From the NCBI GenBank assembly GCA_951217055.1, contig OX578278.1, forward strand, positions 43,165,574 to 43,229,573: a stretch of 64,000 nt of DNA. Reading direction: 5' to 3'. Both the position numbers and the translations under genes were made by a program. The notes beneath the pieces are model-generated. The model was not told the DNA's origin, did no database searches, and saw nothing but the letters and a program-made list of their open reading frames with translations. Below, piece after piece: positions 22,244 to 33,396 of this stretch. The DNA is from Gerris lacustris (taxonomy: Eukaryota > Arthropoda > Insecta > Hemiptera > Gerridae). How positions within the stretch are numbered: the first letter of the stretch is position 1; every line of letters begins with the position of its first letter.

Positions 22244-23490
22244 TAGAAGGTAAAAGTCTCTCCACGTAAAATATTTATTTAAAAATCAATGCAGCTTACG
22301 GCCTTTATAAGGCCATCTTCAGTGCCTAAACATACAGTAATCGAACACTAATTAAATTGTAAAAAAAGAAACCGAGACAAATAAATACGAAGCAACAGTC
22401 AAAGGCAACTAAAACCCACTATAGAAATAACAATAAAATAATAAAAGTAAGAAGATACAGATAAAAATAAAGCAGTCTAACAAAACCTAAGCTAAGAATA
22501 AATAACAAATGAAATAAAACATTATAAAAAATTAAAACTGAGAAACAAACAATATATTAACTAAGAGAAAAAATTCTACCGAAAGAGGTGAAAAGATAAA
22601 TCAAATGAAAGAGCTCATAGGGCGGGGTGAGTCATGCAAAACCAGACACTGGCACAAGACTGACCCGTCAATGTTCTGGCTTCAGCCATGACCTTCAGAA
22701 GGATTGAGAAGCTTTGGGGTTAAAACTTAAAATTAACCCCTTACCGATGCTGTTTAATATTAGCGGCTCTATGAATCTGTTTTGTCTCAGAAAGATTATT
22801 GTTTTTGAAATGCTCCAGGAATGTTTTTATCTTGGGATATTTTTCTTTTAATATATAAGTGGGGGGGGGGGGGGGGGGAGTAATTTCCTCGAAACGAAAA
22901 ACTACAATAAAATTATGTTACATAAAACACTTTCAATTTTTGTTTTTATATTTTTTTATATATACATTCCCTAAAAAAAGATGAAAGAAAAAAAGAAATA
23001 TGTCCATTCTTTTATCTAGTAGCTTTGTTTTCATCATCTACATGGTGAGCGGTGGGATAGGATAGAATATTAAATATTCATATACTCGGTTTAGTAAACC
23101 TCAAAGGGTTACTAAAAGTAGATTTTTTTGGAGGACCAATTAACACATTCTGAGTGGAAATAATTTGCCCTGTCAAAGGAACCTCTCACCAGGTCTGCAG
23201 CCCAAGCTCCCTTTGACACTAACGTAAGGGTAAAAAATATTAATAAGTGTAACCAAACTCTTATATCTTTTTTCCGGTAATTTTTCGAACTTTATATAAA
23301 TCCTTATCATAAGGCCCATGTGGTAATGCGATTAACTGTGTGGCAGAAACAGTATTATTGGTAAGATATTAATCAAATTATGAAAATAAATATTATTACA
23401 TTTCTTTATTGGAAGTTGAATAATACTTTTGAACGATTTCTTTACTCACTTTTATGTTATTAATTAGGAAACAAGCTAAAATAATTGTGA
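22244..23490. other. Unassigned sequence with poly-G tract and hairpin phrases
   Basis: Contains a G run (22861-22878) and two phrases of the hairpin type in reverse orientation (22291-22325 and 22664-22713). No gene was seen. Confidence 0.4.
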
Positions 23491-23550
23491 AAAAGATATG
23501 TGCCACACTAATTGGGAGATTGCCAATTAGTGTGGCACATAGCTTCTTTT
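23491..23550. repeat. Head-to-head pair of family F right termini
   Basis: ATATGTGCCACACTAATTGG and CCAATTAGTGTGGCACATAG are separated by about seven bases, forming a near-perfect 54-60 bp palindrome. No F body flanks either side that I can recognise. Confidence 0.8.
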
Positions 23551-25106
23551 GAGTTCGCTATATTTTTCCCGTGTGCGCGTCAAAACGATCTTTAATACTG
23601 GAAAGTTTCATGTTTTTATCTCTTTTGATTCAAAAGGTATTGGTACCGTACAGAGTGACAGACAGACAGACAGACCAGGTTTCACTTTTGGTTTTACCAA
23701 CGAAAACATAAAAACCATAGACATATAAGTGTGCAAAGATAAAAGATAACGTAATAAAGGGAAGAGTGCGCGAAGATAGAAGATGATGTAATAGAGGGAA
23801 GAGTGTTCGAAGAAATTAATTATCACTGAGCGTAACCAATGATTATATTAATTAATTATTGGAGAATCTAATCATTTATAAACGGGGATAGAGTTACAAA
23901 TCACACATATATATTAGGTTGCTAATATACACTATATTATTACATGATAATGATTAAATTTAATACTATTGATTATGAAAACTATACTTCAATATTGCTA
24001 ATTGATCACGGCGCTTTCTCGGAGAGGGCGGTCGAAGCTAGTTATACCTGTCACTGATACCTGAAGACCAAAGTTTTTAAAATTAATACAATTCTACTGT
24101 AAGAATAAAATTCTTATTAACTTTATTCATTTTATGATTTCATTATCTGATGTAACTGTAATGAGAGACTTTTTCAGTTTAAAATGAGTATTGAGAAATT
24201 CGATTTAACGCACGACAAATTAAATTATTAATTTTAATGAAAAAATGTAGGAAGAGATAAAATCCAACTTGTATTGAAAATTTAACTTTAGATCAGTATT
24301 TTTTAATAAAATAAATCCGGATTAATAATTAAAAATTATATCCTTATCTTAAATAAACTTATTTAAACCATTATAGTCCGAATTATAATGTGTTCTTATT
24401 ATAGAAAATTATTTTCATTTTTCCTTCAATTAACTTCAATTTGCAGATAAGAAGTGAGTCTGTGATGCTCCATTTTATCAAAAAATATTCAAGGCAAAGG
24501 GTTTGAAAAAGTCTAACCTTTTTGCATAAGTACCTTCGTGCCTTTTCTGCTTGCTTCTAGTAGAAACGATTTTAACCCTGGCAATCAGAGAGTATTTCGG
24601 AACGGGGCCCTGGAGGTCGGAGCAGTTTTGCCAGCATTATCCCTGGTGAATTTCAGGGTCCCCTGACTTGGCCCCTAAAACGCGGAAACTTCACAAAGGA
24701 GAGCCAAACGACATCAAAGCTCCCCATCTCAGCCTCTTTACTTTGTACGACCAAGTTTTCTCATTTCCAGTCACGTTCACATCCCAAAAGTATTTTAAAC
24801 CCACCGGGAATAGACATTGCCTGGATTTCGCTCTGAACGTCTCTTTCAGTTGATTTAGTTAAAATTAAACTAGTTTTATCATATAGAAAACATTCAGAAG
24901 GAAAAGTTTTAAGTTTTTGTTGTTTTTCGTAATTTTCCGACACAGGAGGCTCAATACAGTTCCACTAGTTGCTTCCTATTCCACGCAACATTTAACTTAA
25001 TTTAACTCCTTAGCTTTTAACTGTAAAAAGTATTATAGTCCAGGAGATAGCGTGTAAAAAAGTGTCTGACTAACATCAAGGTATAGAATTTTATATATAA
25101 ATTAAA
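23551..25106. other. Unassigned sequence with a GC-richer patch
   Basis: A GACAGACAGACAGACAG run lies at about 23655. A GC-richer patch at 24530-24850 contains a 61-codon frame (24668) with no recognised domain. No gene is called. Confidence 0.35.
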
Positions 25107-25375
25107 CTTTTGGTGCCTTTCAAGAATATGCGGTCGGCTAAGTTCGTCTGCAGGACATATTTTGGCAATAGGCATTTGAAAAAATGTAATAATAAACCGG
25201 TGGAGAGTGGCCAGTGGCCATGACCCTCCAATTTTGGTGGACAATAAGATTTTCATGATCCCCAGCACAGAATTAGTTAGTAGGCCAAAAATCAAGTTTG
25301 TCACTTGATATGTTAGTTATTCAAATATTACTCTAAATCAAAGTGGTTACCTATCAAGAGTAACCAAAAGGTTAA
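25107..25375. repeat. Family H repeat, copy 1
   Basis: Shares with 54540-54790 the run TTTGGTGCCTTT, AAGAATATGCGGTCGGCTAA, ACCGGTGGA, TTTTGGTGGACAAT, and an end with ACTCTAAATCAAAG and ACCTATCAAG. The minus-strand reading frames over both copies are similar only because of this. They show no known domain. Confidence 0.75.
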
Positions 25376-26266
25376 CTTATTTACAAAATTCTAGCTCGAT
25401 GTTTGTGACAATTTTTTTTTTTTTTTTTTGTTTGTTTTGTTAAAGAAAGTTATAGAATTGCAAAAATTAGAAACAAATAACGATAATAGATAGTTTTAGG
25501 AAATCCAGTTTCAGCTATCTTCGTTTTATCACGCAATTTTGTAAAACTGTTTAGGCTCCTTAATTGAATTAAAAAGCTTGGGTTCAAGGTAGGGTCTTGA
25601 CTGTATGTGCTTGTTAATTTAGCTATCCTACCACAGGACATCTATTACAGCTAGCTCAAGTCAATAATCTAATTATCCTCTACGAGATTATTTTTTTCTT
25701 TCATCTTAAAATATTTACTCTTGCTCATGACCTGGCCAAGTCCAGATTGGTCTCATTGGATGTATTGAATATTTCATTCTTGTAACGAATCACCGCATCA
25801 AACTATTTCTATATTTTACATCCAAGGCTTTAGTCGATTTTCCTTTTATTACAATCAGCTGATAATTTATTTTATTCTTTTATCTTAAATTTTTTTTTTT
25901 TTAAATTTATCCCACAAAAATAAAGCAATATCAAATCTGTTATTTGTATTGTTTTTAAACCTAGATCTAGATCTTACAATTAACTCTAATATATGTTGAT
26001 CAACCTTATTATTTATTGACGAACACATTGTCGTATCATTATACTCGTAATAAGTAAAATTAATTTACATTTCAATGGAAGAAAAAAAAAGAAAAATAAT
26101 AAAATCTTAATGTTTAGTAAAAAGAAAAACTTTTTTCTTTACTTCAACAACTATCCTAAATCAATTACAATAATACCGGGGGTAATTATAAGAGAAATTC
26201 CTTCCAACACAAAAAGAAATTAATACCATAATTAGAATAAATCTAAAATTCAATTTAATTAATTAA
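25376..26266 (-). other. Unassigned sequence, possibly the leader of an LTR retrotransposon
   Basis: If the primer-binding site at 26267 is real, the adjoining AT-rich sequence is the untranslated leader in reverse. No gag or pol coding was seen. Confidence 0.3.
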
Positions 26267-26284
26267 GCCCCACGTTGGGTGCCA
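26267..26284 (-). promoter_or_regulatory. Primer-binding site of an LTR retrotransposon
   Basis: On the minus strand TGGCACCCAACGTGGGGC has the form of the tRNA 3'-end complement that starts minus-strand DNA synthesis in LTR retrotransposons. One base lies between it and the candidate LTR end (…TATACA), as expected. Confidence 0.6.
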
Positions 26285-26285
26285 A

Positions 26286-27145
26286 TGTATAACCTAGATT
26301 TTTAAGTTAGGCTAGATCTCAGTGGTTTAGGGTCGTATCGGGGTAATAAACCAAAACAATATATGTAAAAACACAAAAGTCGGCAATTAAGAAGAAGAGC
26401 GAATAATAATTTTACTTCACACAGTGACAAAATTAATGGGTTGTGTTGACTTCATAAACATAAATGAAATAAGATTTTCTTAACCTGGCCAGGAACCTAA
26501 ACTAATAATTATAGTCATATAATAGAAATAGTAAATAATTAGATATAATATAGGTAATAATTATATTGGAGATAATAATAAGTGAAGGGGGGTTGAAACT
26601 TATCTGAAGTCCAGCGGTAGCCGGGTAGTTCAGGTCCCAAATTCTGAAGGTTCGGTCGTCGTCCAATCTACATCTGCTCTCTGACGAACTATATTATCAC
26701 CAATCCACCTATCCGGTCAACCTACTGCCGTAAGTATCCCCAGTAATTCGGTAGCCGCTCAAGTTCACCAAATTTGTCCCACGGGCCTACCAAACGTGGA
26801 AGGACTGGCAAATGTCTCTTCTCGAACCGAACAGTAATCCGAATTCACTCGTACATTTCACCTACATAAGATCAAAACGGAGGTTCGGTGGTAAGAACTG
26901 GGGTACGAGCTCACGGAGCGTGGAGGAGGTAGGTGGGGGGGGGGGGGGGGGGGGGGGTATTTGTAGTGGTATCAAGAAAAAGGAACTACTTATTCAACAA
27001 AGCAGCTGCGCCTCCCCCCCTCCTCCCAAAAAAAATGTACAACTAATAAACAAAAAAATCAAGTAACAACAACTGTTTTAAAACGTATTCGTTAGAAAAT
27101 GTTAGTATGCTGGTGCTTACTGCAGTACAATATCTTACTGTAAGT
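26286..27145 (-). mobile_element. Partial LTR (inner end), minus orientation
   Basis: The LTR would start on the plus strand with TGTATAACC next to the primer-binding site and extend rightward through GC-richer sequence (26600-26930). A G run lies at 26935-26957. The outer end was not found. It may continue past the short element at 27146-27395 to about 27560. No second LTR is visible, so the element is truncated or solo. Confidence 0.4.
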
Positions 27146-27395
27146 CATGGGCGTCGTCTGCATTTAATTATTGGGGGGATCTATGGTGGGGGGTCCTCTC
27201 CCGGAAAATTTTGAAAATATGTCCTCTTAAAACAGCGCTTTTATGCATTTCGAAGGTGAAATTGAACATGAGGTGAATGTAAAATATATGTATTAAAAAA
27301 AAAAAATACGGTGGTATTTCTTTTTTTTAACTATTGGGTCTGGGGAGGGGGCACGGGCCCCCTGTGCCCCCCCCCCCCCCTTGGATACGCCACTG
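27146..27395. mobile_element. Short inverted-repeat element with CAGTGGCGTATCC-type end
   Basis: The right end reads GGATACGCCACTG; reversed it is the CAGTGGCGTATCC end common to short DNA transposons of animals. The left end CATGGGCGTCGTC is an imperfect match. G and C runs (about 27175-27200, 27368-27380) lie just inside both ends. It appears to sit in the LTR-like sequence. Confidence 0.5.
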
Positions 27396-29380
27396 GTTCG
27401 GTTACGAGATTTCCGACGCAGGGTCGAACTTTAATAGATCGGAGATGTTGCTTGGGCCAAGACTCGGACCTCACAGAGTTAACCTTTTTGTTTATACGGG
27501 CGATACGATTTACCTCCGCTTTCGCTCCAGCTCCGATCGAACAAATAACAGATAAAAAGCTAATTTACTCTTAGCTAAAACAAATAATAAAATAAAAAAA
27601 CGAAATCATAATTTTCGCGTTATAATATATATATTATAATTTTATAATTACGAAACGAATTGTCACCAAATTATTTATATTATATTGATCTATATTAATG
27701 AAACTTCGAGGGCTAAACTTTTGTTCCTGCATAAAAATTAAAATTAAAAATATTTATAGTTACCTATCTTTTTGTCGATTTAAAGTCTAGCTGTAGTGCA
27801 TTTAAATTTAATTTACTTACCACTTAATTCTTAGTTGGGGTCGCCTTTTTTTATTGGAAATATTTGATACTTGTTAGAAATTAGATAAAGTATATAATGC
27901 GGGATTTTAATTCTATGTTCCTATGTATATGAGCAATTTTTGTTTGTGATTGTCGAGCTTTCATTTGTTTTTTCTTTACTTTTTTTTTGTTCCCTTTAAC
28001 TAGATTTAGATAAGAGGGTCTGTGGTTATGGGATTGGAAACGATGCAATTATCCTAAACTTCCGATCTTATCATGTTACGAGTTACGGCAGGATCCTAAC
28101 TGGAAAAAGTTTTATTCAAAGGAATTTAAAAATGCGAAACCAATAGTAGTATCTTTCTACGGTCGTTATCATTCTTCGGAGGCATTATTTTGTGATAGCT
28201 GGCTAGAGTTTACTGGTCGCTGTACCTTCATTGTCATTCCGAACACCTTGCGCCTTTCTCTTGAATATTTTAGCAGTTATTTTTAGAAGGGGAAGGACCT
28301 CTTTAAAGGTAGATTATTAGGCGAGGGGATTGTTTGGAAGAAAGTCCTAAGGCTCTGTTAGAAATGTCGCCGAGTGCCCACTTGTGTTTTTTAGGCATTT
28401 AATTGCTAAGACCTAAGGACAAACTGCTCTTTGTGTTGGGTACAAGGCTAGCTCATTGTGACATGAAAATCCCTTAAGAGTTTGCTCCAAGTGTTCTTCT
28501 TTGACTTCAGGGAATAAGGTCGTTAGTCGGCCACGAACTGCTTCCCTTCCTAGTCCTCAGGTCCAAATACTTAGCGACACCTGCTCCCTGAGAAATAATC
28601 TTTTCTACCCTTTCCTCTACCCTTACAATAAGGGAGCAATCTCTCTACTAATAGGTATTCTCCAAACTAAATATGACCACGAGTGGAAATATGAAAAGCT
28701 CCAACGCCCAACCGTACTCTTTAATTTGAAGTAAAACGCAACCTCTATTAATTATATCAAGTTATAAGTTTTATTTATTATTCTCTAATTGGTTTCTTTA
28801 AGTGTAAAACGCTACTAGGATAGAAGAGTTGGTTCTACCACCACACCACTTTCGCGTTTAATAAAAACTAATTAATCTAAGTTTAATACTTAGTTCTTGT
28901 ATTTAATTTTTTTAGACACCTTTCTTAATCATAAATTTACATTTAATTAGACCAATTTTACAAAACAAAATTTTAATATTAAAGGTTTCATTAAGTATAG
29001 GACCGAAAAATTCCGACAAAAAACTTTCTTATATAATAAAGTGATAGTTAATTAAAAATTAAATCCATAAAAAGTCTTACCAATTAATGAAACATTAATA
29101 ATATTGTTATTATTAAAATTTATTCAAACGTTTGAAAACAAAAGATTGGAGTGATTTTATATTACAAGGGACCTTATAACACTATTATACTATTACAATA
29201 CTTATTCTTTATAAAGAACTTTTACTTATTCTTAGTATATACAGAATGTCAAAAAGTTCCGGACGATTTCCAGTTTAACAAAAAAAGAAAAATTAATAAA
29301 TGAAACTTAATAATAAATAACTTATTACATGGTAACAACTGCGTGCCCTTGATATGGCCCTAAAAAGCCCTATAAGGGCA
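27396..29380. other. Unassigned sequence
   Basis: 27396-27560 is GC-richer and may be the outer part of the LTR. A second GC-richer patch at 28200-28720 has no recognised coding content. CAGAATGTCAAAAAGTTCC (29251) resembles the CAGGGTG-type termini but has no partner. Confidence 0.35.
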
Positions 29381-29670
29381 ATTTTAAAATCTTGCTCTTG
29401 TGATGTTGCGAAAATTCAATGTTGATAGTTTCTGAGATGAAGTTCGTTTAAATACGAATCTAATCATAATATTTAGGGTTTTTCCTCAGGAGAAATCTAT
29501 TTCCAGAGAAAATAGCTTTTAACCCAGACGGCAAGAGGATGGGTTCGATTCCCCGGCGGGGAGAAGTTACTTACAAAATTTCAAGCAGCTATTAATTTGA
29601 AAACACTGGACCAGATAATTACGTACTTCATATGAGAAAGTTTGAGTTGTCTTAGACCGATTTTGTTTTT
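29381..29670 (+). mobile_element. Family A repeat, copy 3
   Basis: Has GTGATGTTGCGAAAATTCAA, GTTTAAATACGAATCTAA, the tRNA-like module GATGGGTTCGATTCCCC (about 29515-29565), AACACTGGACCAGATAATTA and the tail GAGTTGTCTTAGACCGATTT. The middle is deleted relative to copy 1. Confidence 0.7.
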
Positions 29671-29765
29671 GTATAAAACACAAACAAATCCACAGACAGG
29701 TAAAACCTCAGAGGTCCAAGGAGGTGGCGCCCGATAAAGATAAAAAGAGAATCAACCTCATTTCA

Positions 29766-29912
29766 TTTTTTTTTACTTTCTTATATATAAAGAGGTAGTA
29801 TTGTGTTGGCGTGAAAATTCGATTTTGAGATTTTGATAGATTTAAACATTTAATTCTAAAGTGTAGTCCATATAAATACAAATATTACGATATAAGCCGT
29901 TTCGTTTAATCT
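29766..29912 (+). mobile_element. Family A repeat, copy 4, 5' part
   Basis: TTTACTTTCTTATATATAAA, GCGTGAAAATTCGATTTTGA and GATATAAGCCGTTT follow the order of copy 1 with the centre removed. Confidence 0.65.
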
Positions 29913-31574
29913 AAAAAAAAATGTAGCTAATCTTAAATATTCCTTGTTGTTGTTGGAATAGAAAAGTAATTATATAGAACTATATACTATGGATATAGTT
30001 TTTTATATATTTGTTTTTACAAAGTGCGTCCCCTATTTTATCCCAAGCCTCCTTCGTGAATGTTGATTTCGATATTCCCGGTTTGTAGGGTCGTACAGCA
30101 CCGGATTCGCCCGATCGTATTCAATTAACATGCCTTATAAAGAAATCACCATCCAAAAAATCCATCTTTAAAAAAAATCACTAAAACGGGCATGTTAAAA
30201 CAGTAGTAATAAAGCACCTGACTCTTCTGACGCCTTCCCACGTCTGAAGAAATATCTGGAACTTTGAATATCCTTCCCACGCGTCATAAGGCGTGTGGCG
30301 TCAGATAGCATCATACCACGCTTTCCCACGTCACGTCAGACCAACGTGAACATATACTCAATACTCACACAACCCTGTATTACTTTTTTATATCACACGC
30401 ATTATGATGTGGGCCCACGCATTACCACGTCACGTCAGAATGGTCTAAACTCAGCTTATATTGAGTTGTCTCGGACTGATTTTTTCAGTCTTGTGTGAAA
30501 GCCAGTATCAACTGAGAACTGAAATGTTTGCCCTACTGTGTGCAAGCACTGCACTTGTGCAGGTAATATACCTCATAGGTAAACCTGTACCTTAAGGCTA
30601 GAAACTGGTTTCCAAACAATAAACGCTTCTTTTTTATTCCAATGCTATACGATACATGATTAACCAGAGAAGAAACCTATGTTTTTCTTTTGCCAGCTTT
30701 TACATATTTGTATTGGATGGATTTTAACCTCTAAATTAAATTTACTTTAACCCTTTAAAAATAAAAGACTTGTGTAATTTAGTGGCATGCTTGGCGACCT
30801 ATAAATTTCTTAATTAAATTCAGTTCAATGTGTTCAACTACAGTGTTATGGCACTGATCGTTATCATAACAGAAGCTGAGAAACATTTGATTCAAAGTAA
30901 GGATCAATAGTTTCTTATTGCTGAATAACAAGTCAAAACTTATGAATTTCATGTTTTCAAAACATATTTACTCAAATTCTCCGGAAATAATTAGAGGAAA
31001 CCTTTAGGATTAATCTGAATGGGGATGTCCTTTCAAGATCTTGTAATTGTCAAATAAACTGTTGTTGCTGCTTTAAGGTTGGAATAATCTGTTGAATTTC
31101 TGGTAAGCGTTGAATTATCTTGATCCCTTCAAGCCATCGCTCGACTGTAAAGAGAAGGAGAAGGAAAAGCGAGCCGCGCAAGGACAAAGTTTGATGCTTT
31201 AACTCGAGAACATGCACATCTGTCTTAGTCCTTACTTCTCTAATCCAAACAATTTATAAGGACAAACTTTATAGCGTTAAGTTTTCAAGACATGGAGTTG
31301 TCGTTCTAGAGCCAACTACACAAATATATATCAGAAAATATCGTGGCAATTCTGAAAGCAATAACAAAGCTAAAGCATTTCTCTTGTATGTTCTTATGAT
31401 TCAAAGCCAAATTTAAATGATCTAACTACATATTTCTTAAATTTATTTTACATTTAAAAATATATAAAGTTTTAGACAAATGCGAATTAAACAAGATACG
31501 TTTGTGTTATTTTCATAGTGTGTCATTTGTACAGTCGCGTGGAGTCTTAACCACTAAACTTTTTTGTTTAGAAG
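29913..31574. other. Unassigned sequence with a family A tail
   Basis: 30462-30486 (GAGTTGTCTCGGACTGATTT) matches the family A tail. Before it, 30225-30435 has three clustered copies of CCCACG with CGTCA (CTTCCCACG, TTTCCCACGTCACGTCAG, ATTACCACGTCACGTCAG), a short local repeat. No gene was seen. Confidence 0.4.
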
Positions 31575-31690
31575 AAATGCGCCATTCATTTTCAGAAAAA
31601 TCATACCCCAAGACGAAATCGAGAAATGAATTTTAGCTAAAACATTGGGGAAGCCCCAAATACTCTTTGATTTTGATTAAAAAATTATAT
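31575..31690 (+). mobile_element. Family A repeat, copy 5, short fragment
   Basis: TTTTCAGAAAAATCATACCC, GACGAAATCGAGAAATGAAT and TTTTAGCTAAAACATTGGGG match the middle of copy 1. Confidence 0.65.
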
Positions 31691-33360
31691 TTTGTAGACC
31701 ATTGAAATAGTGTATAGATTTTCAACGATTAGTTTTTAGGTTTTAGACAGATTATGAAGTTAGGATATAATTCCAATGCAATTTGTCCAACTATGAATCA
31801 TTAACGAGAGAGGAGAAATTCAGCTCTGTAAAACATTATTGACTTTTTGAAAATTACTGTTTAAAGATGCAAATATTCGAAATCCCATAATTTGGCACTT
31901 CATCAACAGCATACATTACTTGAATAGACCTACGAAGTGTTCGCAAATAACTTCGTAAGTATGTAAATGTGTGGGTGAGTGTTATTGACCTTTTTGTTTT
32001 AGATGGTACATATAACGAAATAAATATTATCAAAGCAATATTACCAAATAATAATATTTTATTAAATTGTAAATGTGTATAATATAATAATATCAATAAA
32101 TCTTTAGCGTAGAAGGAGAGAGGGAGTCCAAAGATTTCACTTATTATTATGCTTTTACTAATGATCACTGTGCATACTTATTTTGACATATTAATTAAAT
32201 CATTTTACTGATATTCACTCTAATCAGTTGTGGGAGCAAGCGGGCTTCTAACATTCCTGTCGCACCCGCATGCCGAAGTGCTTTACAGAAAGCATAGATT
32301 GTTGATAACTCCTGCCTGGACTGGTTTAACGATAATAATGGTGCCCTACTGATTTTCTAGAATACAAAGTCTTCTTTGATTGTAATTTTACCAAAGGGTT
32401 GAATTAGCTCCATTTGTTATGTGATTCAAAGTTTGAAAATTGAAAGTGAAGTTTATTCTAAATTAAATCAAGACGTTATTATATCTACCTCATATTTGGA
32501 ATTCTTCATCGCGTATATGTAGTAAGATTTATGTGTTACGCTATGAGTAAGACGTAGCTCCTTCATAGTATTTGACTATCTTCTCTCTTAGGTGTGACTA
32601 CAAAGTTTGAATACAGTATTATTGTCCGAAATTTTAATTGAAAGTGAATTTAAAATTTATCTACATTAATGCATTTGTTAGAAATACGTATTAAAATTTA
32701 ATCATGGTGTTTCGCTCAGTAAAAACTTGAGTAAAAATTCACAGAAAATTGAACATTTTCTAAGTAAAAATAAGAAAATAGTTTACATTTTCATTTAACT
32801 AGAACCAAATTTCCACTTGCTTTGTTTCAAAATGGATACTTTGTTTTTATGGTAGAAGACAAATTGGATTGTGTCGGGTAGTTAACTAAAGAAAGTTGGA
32901 TGTTTAATTAAATAGTTTAACACTTTTCTTTTGGACAGAGTGTATTTGTTGTTAAGGTAAATGCCGCGCAAGTGTAGGAAGGACTTTAGCTAAACTGGGC
33001 TCTTTAGACAAAGCGTTTAATGAAGAAACCGCTCCTAGGAAGGGGAGAGAACCCGCAACTGAAGAAAAGGCCAATATATCTGACCACAGTATAGCTACCT
33101 TTCTATAAATTCTACTTCCACCTCCCGAACACTCATTTTGTTACAATGAATTAGATAGAGGTTGCAAAAAGCAAACCCGCAAAAAGCATCGTTCTTGTTC
33201 AGTTTTCTTAGGCCTAACCTTAAAATAAATTTACATGCAAGCTTGTCATAGATTTAACAATCTAATCTTCGTTCCAGAAGACTAATATTCTAATTGTGAT
33301 GAGTTATAATTTGTTCACTACACTATTTTGTTCTTACCAGGTATTTCTCTTATTCTGTGT

Positions 33361-33361
<1 letters not shown>
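31691..33361. other. Unassigned sequence
   Basis: AT-rich with no recognised gene or repeat. Confidence 0.4.

Positions 33362-33396
<35 letters not shown>
33362..33396. repeat. Poly-T tract (35 bp)
   Basis: Uninterrupted T run. It could be the poly-A tail of a minus-strand retroposed sequence, but no such body was identified. Confidence 0.95.

Noticed and set aside
25017..25304. Minus-strand ORFs at 25.0-25.3 and 54.5-54.7 kb as a small protein family
   Set aside because: They look alike only because both lie over the same non-coding repeat (family H). The frames are not conserved as protein.
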